A stretch of DNA of 64,000 nt from Balanoglossus misakiensis. Taxonomy: Eukaryota; Hemichordata. This document shows, one piece after another, positions 12,347-24,441 of the stretch (position 1 is its first letter; every line of letters begins with the position of its first letter). The DNA lies in the NCBI GenBank assembly GCA_040954595.2, contig CM082577.2, positions 6,262,001-6,326,000 of the forward strand, in the 5' to 3' direction. The notes under the pieces are model-generated. The model saw only the letters and a list, made by a program, of their open reading frames with translations, was not told where the DNA came from and ran no database searches. The position numbers and the translations under genes were made by a program.

Positions 12347-12352
12347 GTAAGT
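12347..12352 (+). other. Candidate splice donor just after the Kir-B stop
   Basis: CAAA|GTAAGT, with the exon ending at 12346, 30 nt after the stop. Parallels the donors after Kir-A, Kir-C and Kir-D. No acceptor assigned. Confidence 0.45.
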
Positions 12353-12910
12353 TTTGCAGATTTCTTCCCTTTCCCCTTCTGCAGATGACACCAATCAAAA
12401 GGTATCATATTTATAAAAGTTAAGAAACCTCTTTCAAGTTGCCGATGCAAGAGAGAACAGCGAGAGGAAGTCTTCAATAAATTTCCCTTGCATCATTCAT
12501 TGCTTCTTTCCTGTGAAAACGACGTCAGTGATGTGTTTATAAATATCAACATCCAAGGGGATTATCGTTTTCACTGGAAAGAGGAAAAAGATACAAGGGG
12601 AAATTTAGTGAAACTTGGCAAGTTTCTTGCCACACTCTTTATGACACTGGTAAGCACCCTCTAGGTAAGGCAGCATACAGTTATAACCGCTATACTACAA
12701 ATGCTATAATCCCTGCATATGTCAGTGAACATTTAAACACAAACTACATATTAAAATCAATTTCCAAGCACATGAAATTTTTTCATGACACACACACATT
12801 AGGGTCAACACACAGAAATTAAACATTCTTGTGCTGGTGAATCTTAGTCTTTAGTTCTTACGAAGACCCTACAGAGAGCAAATAATTGATTAACAAATTG
12901 CGAAAGGTTA

Positions 12911-13050
12911 CTTTTCTCTGGAGGAAGAAACACAGACTGACTGATAGCATTTCTTAGATTCATGCCATGAGACAGACCGACCCTTTTCTTTGTGTAAATT
13001 TGAAGTCAGACAAATTGACATTTTTCTGTGCATGACTGAGACGAAAAGTG
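12911..13050 (+). repeat. Dispersed repeat, copy 1 of 3
   Basis: Shares a core of the form TTCTTAGATTCATG..GAGACA, then a TTTTCTTT tract and GCATGACTGAGA, with the copies at 13200-13320 and 14905-15000. Same orientation in all three; no coding capacity seen. Confidence 0.5.
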
Positions 13051-13199
13051 ATGTTTTCCTTTGAATGTAACTGCGGTGCTTTATTGCAATGAGTTCAGTT
13101 AACACCATTTAACCTGTACTTTGTTGTAATTTTCTGAACTTTCACATTATTTTCTAAAATTGCAAGTACAACTAGGTTAAGTAATTGCTTTTCCATTGT

Positions 13200-13320
13200 T
13201 TGGGAGAGAAAACTGGTGACTGTAAACATTTCTCAGATTCATGAAGTGAGACAAACTGGCAGTTTTCTTTACATAGTTCGGAAGACGGACAAATCAGACT
13301 TCCTTGCATGACTGAGATCT
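13200..13320 (+). repeat. Dispersed repeat, copy 2 of 3
   Basis: Contains CAGATTCATGAAGTGAGACA, a TTTTCTTT tract and GCATGACTGAGA in the same order as copy 1, about 280 bp away. Confidence 0.5.
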
Positions 13321-13502
13321 ATTCAATGCAAACTGAATTACATATGAGGATCAGGTCTGATCTGGCAACCATAAAATTAAAATCTGCAACTTCATAATTA
13401 CTACTGGCATAAACTTGGAGATTGTCACTGTACAGCAAAACTAAGAAAAATTCTTCTCTACATAGCTCAAATAAAGATGTCAAACAACAAACCCACCACT
13501 AC

Positions 13503-13563
13503 CTATAAAAACAAAGGAAGTGTCATAAAAACAAAAGATGGTGTTCATAAAAACAAAAGAATT
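13503..13563 (+). repeat. Three tandem copies of a 21-22-bp unit
   Basis: ATAAAAACAAARGA plus a short variable spacer repeats three times (starts near 13503, 13523 and 13545). Confidence 0.6.
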
Positions 13564-14904
13564 GCCTCAAATGAACACATAAATTATAATACTCTTCCTT
13601 TAACATATACATGTCCGCACATAGAAACATGTAAGCATAACCACACAGTAAATAGAGAATATCTGTACAGGTTTTTAATTTATCAATGATCAAATGAAGC
13701 AAATCTACTTAGAATTCAGCTGTAGTTGAGCAAGAGATAACTTGAGAATGGGTCGAAGGATTGGCTGAAAAACAACCACTTGTTGATTTCTCTTAGAGTC
13801 TATTAGATTTTCATTTGTTTTTCATTAATCACCTTCAAAATGTGATAAGAAACAGAAATAATGCTATGAAATTGGTAAAGATAGAGTAATTTTCACAAGT
13901 CCATATTTCTCAGTAAATCAATGTCTTGTCCATAATTCATTTAACAATTTTTTGGATTGTCCTCACATTCGAGCACACCGCTTCCACTGCAAAAATGGAC
14001 ATCGTTACAGTGATGGATTTGTACTGATTTAAGGCTCTATGCACCACTGCAAGTTCGTCAGTTGTCATGCAAAATAACACGATGGCACCACAATCACCAA
14101 GCCAAAAGGGGGAAAACACATAATTTGCAAGTCAAATCCACCGAGGATAAAAATAAAACCGTGAAGGAAACCAACCAAGACAAGCCAGACAACTTACGTG
14201 AGATGACATTTTAGAAACTTTTGTTGGGGTGCTAGATTTTTTTTTAGTTGACTGTTTCCTGTTGATAAGATTGACACCAACAGCACCCAATCAACTTCAC
14301 ACTGAGAATTCGGTCTGCACAGGATCTGTTTCAGTTTTTGAAAAGCTTCCTGGACACACGACACCACTGAACACTTGAGCACGTCATTTTAACGTTTGGT
14401 CTTGGGGAACTACACTTTGAGGAAAATCTGCCGGATTTCGCCACAGAATGTAAGTACGGTGAGCAAGATGATGAGTAGGAATTTCCTAGTGACAGTTGCC
14501 TTGGTTCTGCTATCTTCCAGACAAGTTAAAACAAGTTTTAAGAGGTCGAATTCGGGTCAAGGACATCTTGTTTCCGACAGAAAGTAAAAGTCTTTAGTCA
14601 CATGTCACGTAACGCAGGCAGGAAAGTGTTAATAACATTTACTGATTTCTGTAATCATTTTATTGGTAACTCCGATATGAATGTCATTTATTGTGAAATT
14701 AGAGTAGTAATCTGCTGCATTTAATGTGGTGATGTTTCGGTGCAGTGATAACAGTATTTTTTTTAATCTGACTGTTTGGTTAGTAAACTTTCAGGGAACT
14801 TGTAATCATAATGGCAGTCTCCAATACCTTCTGAAGTCACTACAAATAGGCATGTTTCATATCTGCAGAGCATAAAGTTGTTGAGTGACAAACTATTGCT
14901 TTTC

Positions 14905-15000
14905 TTTGTATTTGGGAAGAGAAAGTTGACAAACCATTTCTTAGAGTTAGATTCATGAGGCGAGATAAACTGACATTTTCCTCTGAACCAAAGTTTGATG
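14905..15000 (+). repeat. Dispersed repeat, copy 3 of 3
   Basis: Contains TTAGATTCATGAGGCGAGATA followed by a TGACATTTTCC tract, matching the core of copies 1 and 2; more diverged at its 3' end. Confidence 0.4.
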
Positions 15001-18000
15001 GCAAACGTTGTGAAACCTGAATAATGTCAGGTCAGGTCCTTGCAAACTCTAAAGCTCAGCAACATCATATTTTCTAAATGTATCATTATTATGACACCAC
15101 ATTGATAATCATATCAAACTGATACTTGTACAGTGGTAGTAAATTAAGACCAGAAAAAACCCTGAAAATTTCAAATATCAATGTATGATCTGTGATTTAC
15201 AAAGTCCTTAGGTAGACATGCCATTTTTGACAAAATTCCTCCCACTCAACTGCCTTGTTTTGACTTGATGACAACTTTCCGACCCAGTCCAGACTTTGTC
15301 AAATTAACATTTGTACCACCCAAGCTTCAAGAGTGCATTCTAATTTCTATGCACAGTATATGCAAGTCAGGCGTGTTTTTTCATTCCACTTGAACTCAAA
15401 TTCGCTTATTTACTCAATCTGTATCTGTACAAATGTAGGCATGGCTCTGTGTAACAGAACTGATATGGTCAGTAAAGATGACACGTCTAACCTGACTCAT
15501 CATTCTTGTCCAGATCTAAAGATTAATGTGGTAAACTACGACTGCATATTTGACATATTTACATGTATTACCGCCTACTCCATGACATCATATTCAAGTC
15601 ACAGCTTATTTACATTGTACATTTGTTGTGGAGTGACCATGGTTCAGTTCTTGTAGACTCCTGAAATTCATTTCAAATCATTAAAGTCCACGGAAAAGAT
15701 ATGATATCACAGATTCACACAATATCATTTCTCGGTATTACTCATAAAGTAAACTTCTTTATGTAATGTGACATAAAGACACGCCCAGGTGACGTCTCCA
15801 ATGTCCCAAACTTCCAGGAAATTTATTACAGACAGACCTTGCAGTGTGCAGTCAAACCTGTCCTTTCATACACCTCTCAAACTGGAATTAACATCTGTCT
15901 GTCAAAGAGAATTTTTTCAAGCAGAACGTGACACGTTGAATAGCATTTAACCTGTCATATAAGAACACCTCTCTAGTATAAAAGACATTTTTTCAGTTCG
16001 CAAGGACGTACTTATTATAATATTTGACATGTTTAACAGTACATCAGTGTCTTCAACATCAACAGAATTGCTGACAATTACTTGATAAGCAATGTCTCTG
16101 ATATTTCAGAGAATTGTTGAATAAACACGTTTTAGGGCAGTATGTGTAGATTTCATGGTACAATTAAACAGAATTGCCTAACCTTACTTATATGTAACTG
16201 TGAAATTAAAATGACATTTTCACATTTAGCAAAGTAAACTGCCACATGGCAAATTATGGCACTCTGAGTGTGCCCTTCTGAAACCCTTTGAAATTATTGA
16301 TAGGAATATAAAAGTCTGTTAACTAATTTAGAGTTTTGTCTGTTTTTTGTTTTCTAATATTTCACTTAGATCAACTAACAACAATTGCATTCTCAAATAT
16401 TCTTCCAAAATCAATAGCTACATACACTTCAGATATTGTTGGAATCATGCCAGAGAAATGGCTGGCAACACCGTGGAAAATACATGATGTCGGCCAAACA
16501 AATTTATCAAAGTACACAACGGACATGTTTTTGTCTCTATCTTTCATCTCTGTTTGATCATAATAAACATTAGTCATTGCAAATATATGTGGCATATTAG
16601 TATAGACCATACTATGTATAGACATGCAATCAGATTTGGATCCCATTTTCGACAGAAAATTTAATTTCTAAATTAACTTTATCAAAATTTACACCTCAGG
16701 CAAAATGCTACAAAAGTCAAAGTCACACGTCATGTACTAGTATATACGGATCAGTTGATATACAAGTGTGCACTTGCAATTCCACAGTTGAGTTATGTTG
16801 TTAGGGCACTGTATTCAACTAAACATAAACAATTCTTCACTGTCCGCCCCATGAGAAAATGTATCATGTTTTGTGTGCATCCACTGCCCACTCACTCATC
16901 TCCAAGTTAGTGACAGGCTTTCATCTGCCGCACACCAACAAGACTTTTAGTCTGTTTCAACTACACAAGCAATATTTTCACGCTCAATATAAGATAATGA
17001 ATAGTTGTTCCAACCCATGGAAGTAGCAGCTTATATCCCAACATCACTGACATTATTCAGCATTTATGCCAGCTTTACTTGCACCAAGTGACATTTTGCC
17101 GTGTTTCAGAATGTTTCATTTGGAATGTCCCAATTGGTAGAAACATAGTGATTGAGTGCACATGTCATCGCTATAAACACTTGAGCGGCAGATTTAATTT
17201 TCTGTAAGGGTTTATTCACCCATATCTGTATTTATGAACTTTTGCAGAGTTACCTTTGGACACACTGCAGACTGCCATTCATAATTTTCAATTCATAATT
17301 TCTGAATGTGGGTCTGGATAGACTCTCAATGTAATGGTTGAGACCAGGTCACATGGTACAAGTCAGACTTGGTACTTTTTCCCAGCATGCACTATTTTGA
17401 AGCCCTACAAATTCGGCCCTATTTCTTTAAATTTAGCGAAAATGGGTGACTTGTGGATGGTGAAAATGACTTCTACTGGCTCTCCAGAAATGCAAAAGTC
17501 ACCCTTGCAATGGTAACCCCTCTCCTTGAAATACAGATGCCAGGTTCACACACTACAGTAATATAAAGAGGAAACCTCACATTGTAAAAACAGCCAATTT
17601 GGCACAACTGTTTGCTAAGTTTTTAATATGTAAAGTTTGCAACTCAAATTACTATCTGAGAACCCAGGTAGTTAAACATCACATTCCAATACATGTGTTT
17701 CCGGCTTTCAATTAGTTTAACATTTCCCCCCAGAGTTTCTGAAACTGGTTGTACTGCAGACACATGACCTTTGCACTCTCTTATCACCTTTTATTAATAT
17801 AAACAGCTTGTGTATATAAAGACAAATGATAAACATATGTTGCGTCAACTTCCACTCATTCCAAAGGCATCAAGGTGGGGATTCCTGAGCAGGAAACATA
17901 AAATGACACAGCAAGGCTTTCTAAACCAACCACAGGTATAGTCAGGGCACTGACCTTTACCCAAACAGGTAGTATATACCACAGACAGAATTCTATATAA

Positions 18001-20559
18001 TTTGGTATCTGGGGCATTTGTACCTATCAAATACAAGGACAAATTTGACTGAAACCAGTGGCAATACGCAAGCCTTGACAAGGTGAATTATTAACTTTTC
18101 CAAAGATACTGTGATCAGAAGATAACTGCATGTGGGTGCCACCAGTTTACCTGTCACATAACTTGAATGAAAACTTCAACGTATGTTCTGGAGGTATTTC
18201 TTACGCCTGACAGCACCTGCATGAGTGATTAAGTGATAAATAATTAACCGAAGGTGGATCCAAAAAAGTTGTGGGCAGGTAGGTCGATCCAAACACCCTT
18301 TTAATCCAGTTTGTCAACACTGTTTGCTTCCACACCTGAAGTTAAAGGTTACATAAACACAGGGTAGTGTTTTTTCAAACCAAGTTGACTCCAACCTTCT
18401 CTCAGATGAGATCATACTTGTCTAGTTGTGTAACTCTACAACATCCAAAACCAAGTCTTCCCACTGTCCCTACAGTTGTCTGTTGGTTGATTGCTAAAGG
18501 ACAGGTATGTACTACTACACAAATGTCTACACAGTCCGCTTGGTGTTGTGTTTTCTCAAGTATATCCAATATCTGGACGTTTTTTTCTCAAGAAACTTTA
18601 CTTATCGTAAGACGTTGGAATTTCAAGGCATGGTTCTTTCAGGGAAAACATTGTACTATACATGTACTGCCAGCATGTTACATGGTTATACAAATGTATA
18701 CCCATATAGTGCCTGGGAAAAAACTCATATCAGCAGCTTAAAATGAAAATGCAGGCTAGCTATCAGTGTAATGCAGGCAATTAAGGGAAAAATACACCAT
18801 GTATTAAACCTGACTGACTAGCAAAACTCAGCAGACAAATCTAATGCAGGGGGAACCAGTTTTTACTCTAATGGTCGACTTTTACTACCATGTCAAAGGA
18901 TAAAAACACGACCTTTGCACAATATTTAGACCTCTGAGTCTGAGTGAAGTATTTCAATATTTCAATACGCACTGCTGACGCAGTTGGAAAGTTTCTGCAG
19001 TTGATCACAATTCAGATACAGCCATGCTTTCCAATATTCAGACACATTTGAAAACATGCGTACACAAGTATAAAAATACATTTGTTCGTGACTTGCAATG
19101 GCTAATCAATTCACCATAAATCTAGCTTCACGAAGAGAAATGTAAATAAAAACTTTCTGCAAAACTTTCAAACTTTTTCACCGGAAAGCTCTCGATACCC
19201 AGCAATACCTAAATCCAACCTAGTTACTTATTAACTACAAAGTTTTCCACGTATAGTGACAAAGTCGGCACCACTGCATAATTGGCAACCTCGCTCGTCA
19301 AGCGCTCTTTCTGAACGACATTCCATGGTGGACTCCTCAAAATAGAACAGGCAAGATTACACCTGGTAAAACCATAATTCATTTATACATTCAATTATTT
19401 TACCACTTTATGACTTGTATACACAATATCTGAGTTAGAATTTCTGCTTTTGATAGTTTCATTTTGTTGGTCTATTAATCATAATGTCACGCTAATTTCA
19501 GTGACAAGTGAAATGCCTTTTAATTAGGTTCAGACACCCCAAGGTATACAATTATGATTTTATGATCAATATTGGTGAACTAGTTTGCATTATAGCAATC
19601 AGTGCAATCAAAGATCAAACAACTTCAGCCAAGCAAAAAGAGTGTTGAAATTAGTAAAATGATAAATTGATAAAATCAGTTTCTTTGATTGAAACTTACA
19701 CACCCAAGTTCAGCTTTACAGGTTGTATTTAGTTTGGAAAAAGAAAGAAAAATGCTCAGCTGTTTTGATCCAGAGGTGGCCTCTGGAAAACAATAAACTG
19801 TAAAGTGCATGTCAAAAAATAAACAATTCTTATCATAAGAGAAAGAAATGTGACAAACTTGACTTTTGGGGAAAAAATGAATGTAAGGACTGACATTTCA
19901 TGTAATTTCAATCATTGGCAGTCAAATTTTCATATCAATTTGATTAGTCATATTTGCCATGAAACCATGACCATGCACTTATCATGGGAGAGGTTATGAG
20001 TTTTAAATCTGCAGTTACCGTAATGTAATTTGTTGCTGTTTAATGACACATTTTAGTATACAAGTCTGAACACATACTAGCACTTGTATCAGCGTGATAA
20101 AAGACACCATGTTGACAGGTGACTGGTGTGGGTGTATACGTGTGTCGTTTGATCATACATAAAATTTGCGCTGGTATAACTGAACTCTGATATGTTGGCA
20201 ATTGAAAGGGTATTAGAATAACTGGAAATCTGTATTGGATTCCACAGTTTCCTGTGTGTACAGACAGCGTTTCATACCAGGCCAAAGTTTGATGAAATCT
20301 GTCTGATTTTTAAAGACCCTTAATTGTCAAACCAATCACTATGATACAGATAGTGCACCAATTTTAATTAATCATAAGGAAAATGCCACGTTATAGATTG
20401 GACGTCAGTTCTCACCACACACCCACTTGATGAATGTACAATAATGTGGAATAATTTGCCACGTCCCAGGACATAAAACTCACACACCAAAATACAAATA
20501 CAAATACTGGGATTCATAGCATAAGTACTAATTTGGAATATGAATTATTAATCGAAAAC

Positions 20560-20577
20560 ATTTTTTGTATGTTTCAG
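20560..20577 (+). other. Splice acceptor in front of the Kir-C coding exon
   Basis: A pyrimidine-rich tract ending in GTTTCAG|G (AG at 20576-20577) gives a coding exon starting at 20578 with 65 nt of 5'UTR. Kir2-type genes commonly have a 5'UTR intron ahead of a single coding exon. Confidence 0.6.
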
Positions 20578-20642
20578 GTTAACTTGCAAGGATTCCCGTA
20601 GTTTAGAAGTTATTTATCCGGTACTATTTACTCCGTACAATT

Positions 20643-21890
20643 ATGAATCACAACCCACTATTACCAAACAATGAGACTGGTAGGCCCCCGTTTACAGACA
20701 AGGAACACACGGTTGATATGAATCAGTTGACAGTAACATCCAGTGTATCGTTTTCAAATGGTCACCCGCTTCTGAAAGGAGACATATTTCGCAAGCACAG
20801 ACTTGTCAGCAAAGATGGTAAATTCAACATTGACCACAAGTTCTCCCGTACGCCACAGAGGTACATGGCCGATATCTTTACGACGCTGGTTGATATCAAG
20901 TGGCGTTGGAATCTGACTATTTTCACGTTGGCCTACACGCTGTCTTGGTTTGGATTTGCGGTCATTTGGTGGTTCATTGCGCTTGGTCACGGCGATCACA
21001 TCGAGAGCAACTACAAAGATCCGGACTATGTGCCCTGTGTGTACAACGTCCACTCCTGGTGGACGGCTTTTTTGTTTTCTCTGGAAACTCAGACGACGAT
21101 AGGTTACGGCTACCGTGGACTGACCGATCGGTGCTGGGTGGCATATATCCTGGTGACGGTTCAATCAGTCGTGGCATGCATGATCGACGCGGCCATGATA
21201 GGTTGCATGTTCGCCAAATTTGCACGCCCCAAAAAACGAGCCGAAACTCTAATGTTCTCCAAGCACGCTGTGATAACGATGCGCGATGGTAAACTTCGGC
21301 TGATCATTCGCATTGCTGACATTCGAAAGAGTCACATTCTGAGCGCCCAGGTTCAAGCCAAGCTCATACAACGCAAGACAACTGAAGAGGGGGAGATCAT
21401 ACCACTGCACTACGAGAATGTTGATGTAGGTGTTCACAACGATGTCAGTCATATCTTCCTGGTTTGGCCACTTGAAATAGAACACACAATCGACGAAAAC
21501 AGCCCATTTTATGACATGTCTAAAGACGACCTAGAATCTTCCGACTTTGAACTCATCGTAATCCTGGAGGGAATCGTGGAACAAACGGGGATGACGACGC
21601 AGAAGCGAACTTCGTACTTACCGAATGAAATCCTGTGGGGGCATCACTTTGATCAGACAATTGTTCGCCTTGGGTCGAAGCAATATGAAATAGACTACAG
21701 CAAATTTAATAAAACACACGGACCAGTTAACACTCCATCGTGCAGTGCTCGGGAGCTGGATGAAGAAGACCAAGATGAAAAAGTGAATGAAGACCTTGAT
21801 CGTACAAAACGTAAAGATGTCTTTTCAAGATTCATGATGATTCCCATCCAAGAAGATGAACTGATTACAAATCTAGAATCAACATTGTAG
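20643..21890 (+). CDS. Inward-rectifier K+ channel Kir-C (Kir2/Kir3-like)
   Basis: Complete single-exon frame of 415 residues starting at the first ATG after a good splice acceptor. The slide helix (ADIFTTLVDIKWRW), M1, pore loop with TIGYG at 152-156 (followed by YR, as in Kir3) and M2 with the rectification Asp (IDAA) are intact. The pore cysteines and the PKKR PIP2-binding stretch are also kept. Three acidic residues that line the cytoplasmic pore in Kir2.1 are replaced: E224 by Ser (Kir3.1 also has Ser there), D255 by His and D259 by Ser. R228 is Gln. E299 is retained. This combination predicts weaker or altered polyamine block despite the M2 Asp. The C-terminus ends NLESTL, a class I PDZ ligand resembling the NLESEL end of Kir-D. 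GC is about 50%, lower than the cores of Kir-A and Kir-B. Confidence 0.97.
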   Translation: MNHNPLLPNNETGRPPFTDKEHTVDMNQLTVTSSVSFSNGHPLLKGDIFRKHRLVSKDGKFNIDHKFSRTPQRYMADIFTTLVDIKWRWNLTIFTLAYTLSWFGFAVIWWFIALGHGDHIESNYKDPDYVPCVYNVHSWWTAFLFSLETQTTIGYGYRGLTDRCWVAYILVTVQSVVACMIDAAMIGCMFAKFARPKKRAETLMFSKHAVITMRDGKLRLIIRIADIRKSHILSAQVQAKLIQRKTTEEGEIIPLHYENVDVGVHNDVSHIFLVWPLEIEHTIDENSPFYDMSKDDLESSDFELIVILEGIVEQTGMTTQKRTSYLPNEILWGHHFDQTIVRLGSKQYEIDYSKFNKTHGPVNTPSCSARELDEEDQDEKVNEDLDRTKRKDVFSRFMMIPIQEDELITNLESTL

Positions 21891-21896
21891 ATCGAG

Positions 21897-21902
21897 GTAA
21901 GA
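21897..21902 (+). other. Candidate splice donor just after the Kir-C stop
   Basis: GAG|GTAAGA, with the exon ending at 21896, 6 nt after the stop. No acceptor assigned. Confidence 0.45.
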
Positions 21903-22404
21903 GTTTTTATTTTCTTGCTTTAAGTTCTGTTCTCACCATTTGGTCTGAATACAAAATACATCATGCAGACAGACACTGACTGCTCCTATAAGCTCCTGCT
22001 GGTATGAATGCAAAAATCAGCCTTGTTGAACTTCCCCTTTAAATGTGGGTTATCAGGAAGGTTACCCCAAGGGCACTGATCATCAAAATTTTATGACATG
22101 TACAAAATAAGGAATTTCCAGTGTGTTAGTTGTTGTGTATATTACCCATGACCTTTGTACACACATTACTTGAAAAGGTGCATGACCCTTCAGTAAGCTA
22201 ATTTCACTTTGTCCCCAAAACAGGTACACCTTTGTTCCAACTGACTTTTAAAAAATGTGGAGTGATTGAGTGTTTATGAAACTACAACTTAAGGGATTTG
22301 TTTTCAGGAAATACTGGCTTAATTAAAGTTTGTAGTGTGGCACCGTGTTTCAAAATGTGACAAAACTGAATGGTGCTACGGATGTCAACCTTTACAGATT
22401 TGAG

Positions 22405-22430
22405 GCCCCCCCCCCTCCCCCCCCCCCCCT
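22405..22430. repeat. Poly-C tract
   Basis: About 25 bases of C with two T interruptions. Confidence 0.85.
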
Positions 22431-22863
22431 CTATTGTTTGGTACTTTTCCCCAATAAGGTACTTTTGCCAGCACTTGGTTGTTTTGTTATAACTCTATAT
22501 AACTGTAGATCTTCATACCTTTGTCTGGGGCGCTTCATGCCCACCTAAACCCAACGAAGACCTTGACACTGACAGACAAAACTTTTCAGCTGGATGTCCT
22601 TATTTCATTTTCACTTGATGATGTTGTCCCTGAAGAAGACGTGTGTAGTCTGTAGACGTTGGTCAGTTCATTATGCAGTTTACCTCCATGGCTTGTCTAT
22701 GCCTGCAGTGGTTTGAAAATGAGAGAATTGCAATAATTATGAAAAACACACAGCAATATTCTACTTTTAGCATGTTATCGCTTGGAAAAATTGTACAACT
22801 GACCTTATGACTGACAGACACAGTGATTCTCGAGTGTCACATTGGATTGGCGCGGTGTGAGAA

Positions 22864-22899
22864 TGATGCATGATGATGATGATGATGATGATGATGATG
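22864..22899. repeat. ATG/TGA trinucleotide microsatellite
   Basis: About eleven ATG units. A longer array of the same unit occurs at 60362-60609. Confidence 0.9.
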
Positions 22900-23122
22900 G
22901 CGCATCACTTTGCACTGCTGTGAAAGTTAAAGAAAACGAAAGATGGCTTAACCAATGTATGGATTTTGGAGTGGGAAGTTTCGACTAGTGTCGCACCAGG
23001 AGTTGCGAAGCAGACAGCGTGAATGACTGAAAATTCGGAAAAAATCTCTAAAAACAGACGTTATCGTTCCACTTCTTCTAAGAGGGCGCTCTAACAGAGC
23101 AGACGACACGATAAAGTTTTAC

Positions 23123-23304
23123 CCGGGCCCGCCCACCGCGGCCGCATGGACATCCCGGGCAAACCACGCATCGTACTCAGTCAGTGTACAACTCGAATTG
23201 TTGCTGCTCTGGCGCTTAGTCATTCTTAAGAGAGTGCCAACATTTTTTCTCCGACTTTCCCCGAAAAGGATGAGGATTTCAGTTCTTTCCGATTCCGTCA
23301 TCAT
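23123..23304 (-). CDS. Candidate first exon of an unidentified minus-strand gene
   Basis: From the ATG at 23304 a frame of about 60 codons runs to a possible donor (GG|GTAAAA, exon end 23123). Without splicing it stops at 23119-23121. The predicted peptide begins MMTESERTEILILFGESRR and matches no family I recognise. It lies in CpG-rich DNA containing a GCGGCCGC octamer at 23138-23145. It faces away from the candidate exon at 23540 across 235 bp. No downstream exon was found, so this is a weak call. Confidence 0.25.
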
Positions 23305-23539
23305 GTGGCCATAGCTTCCGCTGCACGTAGTACGTCACATTGCAACATGAATATGCAAATATAAAGTTTGGCGGGGATCACTGTTTTCAAAACGGACAAC
23401 AAGCACTCTTCGATTAGGGTAAACCTACGTCTTGGAATTGACTGCTTGGCCTTGACTGGCCTATCACAAACCTTGGCGGCGAATAACTTACAGGAAAACT
23501 TCTTTTGTGAAGTATTAATAAGTATATCATGAGAGAAGA
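23305..23539. promoter_or_regulatory. Candidate bidirectional CpG-rich promoter
   Basis: The gap between two divergent ATGs holds a CRE-like TACGTCAC (23331-23338), a perfect octamer ATGCAAAT (23353-23360) and an E2F-like TTTGGCGGGG (23367-23376). These are promoter-type elements in DNA that is locally richer in CpG than its surroundings. Which gene or genes it drives is unknown. Confidence 0.4.
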
Positions 23540-23778
23540 ATGACGTTTTGCGAAACGTCGCGAGGAAAAGCTAATTCTACAAAGCCATCACTCACCCAAG
23601 GAAAGTGGTACGTTCATGCAAATGACCTCATCGCAGCGACTTTGCAAACTTGCATTGGCGTCGCGTTGAGAGTAAATCCGGAAAGCGCTGGAAAGAAACA
23701 CGTCAACATCGAGACTAAAGGAAGTTTTAGTGCTCTTGCTGTAGACTACGGTGTTGCTGAACATCTTGACGGTATCAA
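23540..23778 (+). CDS. Candidate first coding exon of an unidentified gene
   Basis: An ATG with A at -3 opens 79 codons plus 2 nt and ends at a strong donor, AA|GTAAGT. The composition looks protein-like (for example KWYVHANDLIAATLQTCIGV), but I do not recognise the family. It has no Kir motif, so it is unlikely to be the N-terminus of Kir-D, whose complete coding exon begins 660 bp downstream on the same strand. If real, the next exon lies beyond Kir-D or inside the intervening sequence. One phase-compatible acceptor is at 34021-34022, which would add a short C-terminus. That link is speculative. Confidence 0.4.
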
Positions 23779-24225
23779 GTAAGTGTCCAGTTTCAGTTCG
23801 GTTTCAGCGCAAGATCCAACTTTAACACATAACGAAACATCGAAACCTCACATCGAACACCACCAAAGCAAAGAACTTGTATGTAATATGATCATGATGT
23901 AAATGTACTATTGTTTCATTGTTTGGCTAATCCTTCCTGTGTGACCTGGAAGGGGTGTGTTATGTACCGAAGGAAGTCAGTTTCATAGGTATACTTTTAT
24001 TGACATATTCGGGATTAGCTGTACAGATCTAACGGAAGACGCCTTTCCTTACAAAAATTGGCGATTTTGTTAACCAAATTTAAGCACGTGTCCATTGTTG
24101 ACGTGAACTGAAACACTATTCACAGTTCTGGGACGACCGGTTGTGACACGTAGTCCACAACTTAAAACTCAGCGACTTTCGACTTCTTTAGATTTCGCTT
24201 TCTTTCGAACAAGTAACACCTCCCT

Positions 24226-24256
24226 CAAGTTTTTCCCCAACTTAATTTTCTCACAG
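24226..24256 (+). other. Candidate splice acceptor ahead of Kir-D
   Basis: A long pyrimidine tract ends in TCACAG (AG at 24255-24256), giving an exon starting at 24257, 185 nt before the first Kir-D ATG. It agrees with the 5'UTR intron seen for Kir-C. Confidence 0.45.
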
Positions 24257-24441
24257 AACTCAACGGTGTTGTGACGGAGATTGGACGCTGCCAGGATCCA
24301 AACCCACAGCAATGAAAGAACCTCGTGATGCCAAAACACAATCTTGATTTGAATGCGGGACATTGTCATGTGAGGTGTGTGTAGGACTCACATGATTACC
24401 TGAATACCACAGATATCCTTGGGATATTTTCGCTACTTTGG

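Larger units (their letters stand above)
12353..20577. other. Intergenic stretch between Kir-B and Kir-C, no gene recognised
   Basis: About 8 kb of AT-rich sequence without a convincing coding exon. It holds three diverged copies of one dispersed repeat and a 21-bp tandem triplication, listed separately. The longest open frame (about 18367-18741) shows no family motif and I treat it as chance. Confidence 0.6.
21903..23122. other. Intergenic stretch downstream of Kir-C
   Basis: Presumably holds the Kir-C 3'UTR. It contains a C-rich tract at about 22405-22430 and a TGA/ATG microsatellite at about 22864-22899; no coding exon recognised. Confidence 0.6.

Noticed and set aside
18367-18741. 124-codon frame between Kir-B and Kir-C
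   Set aside because: Starts at a non-ATG codon, no domain signature, composition like surrounding AT-rich DNA.
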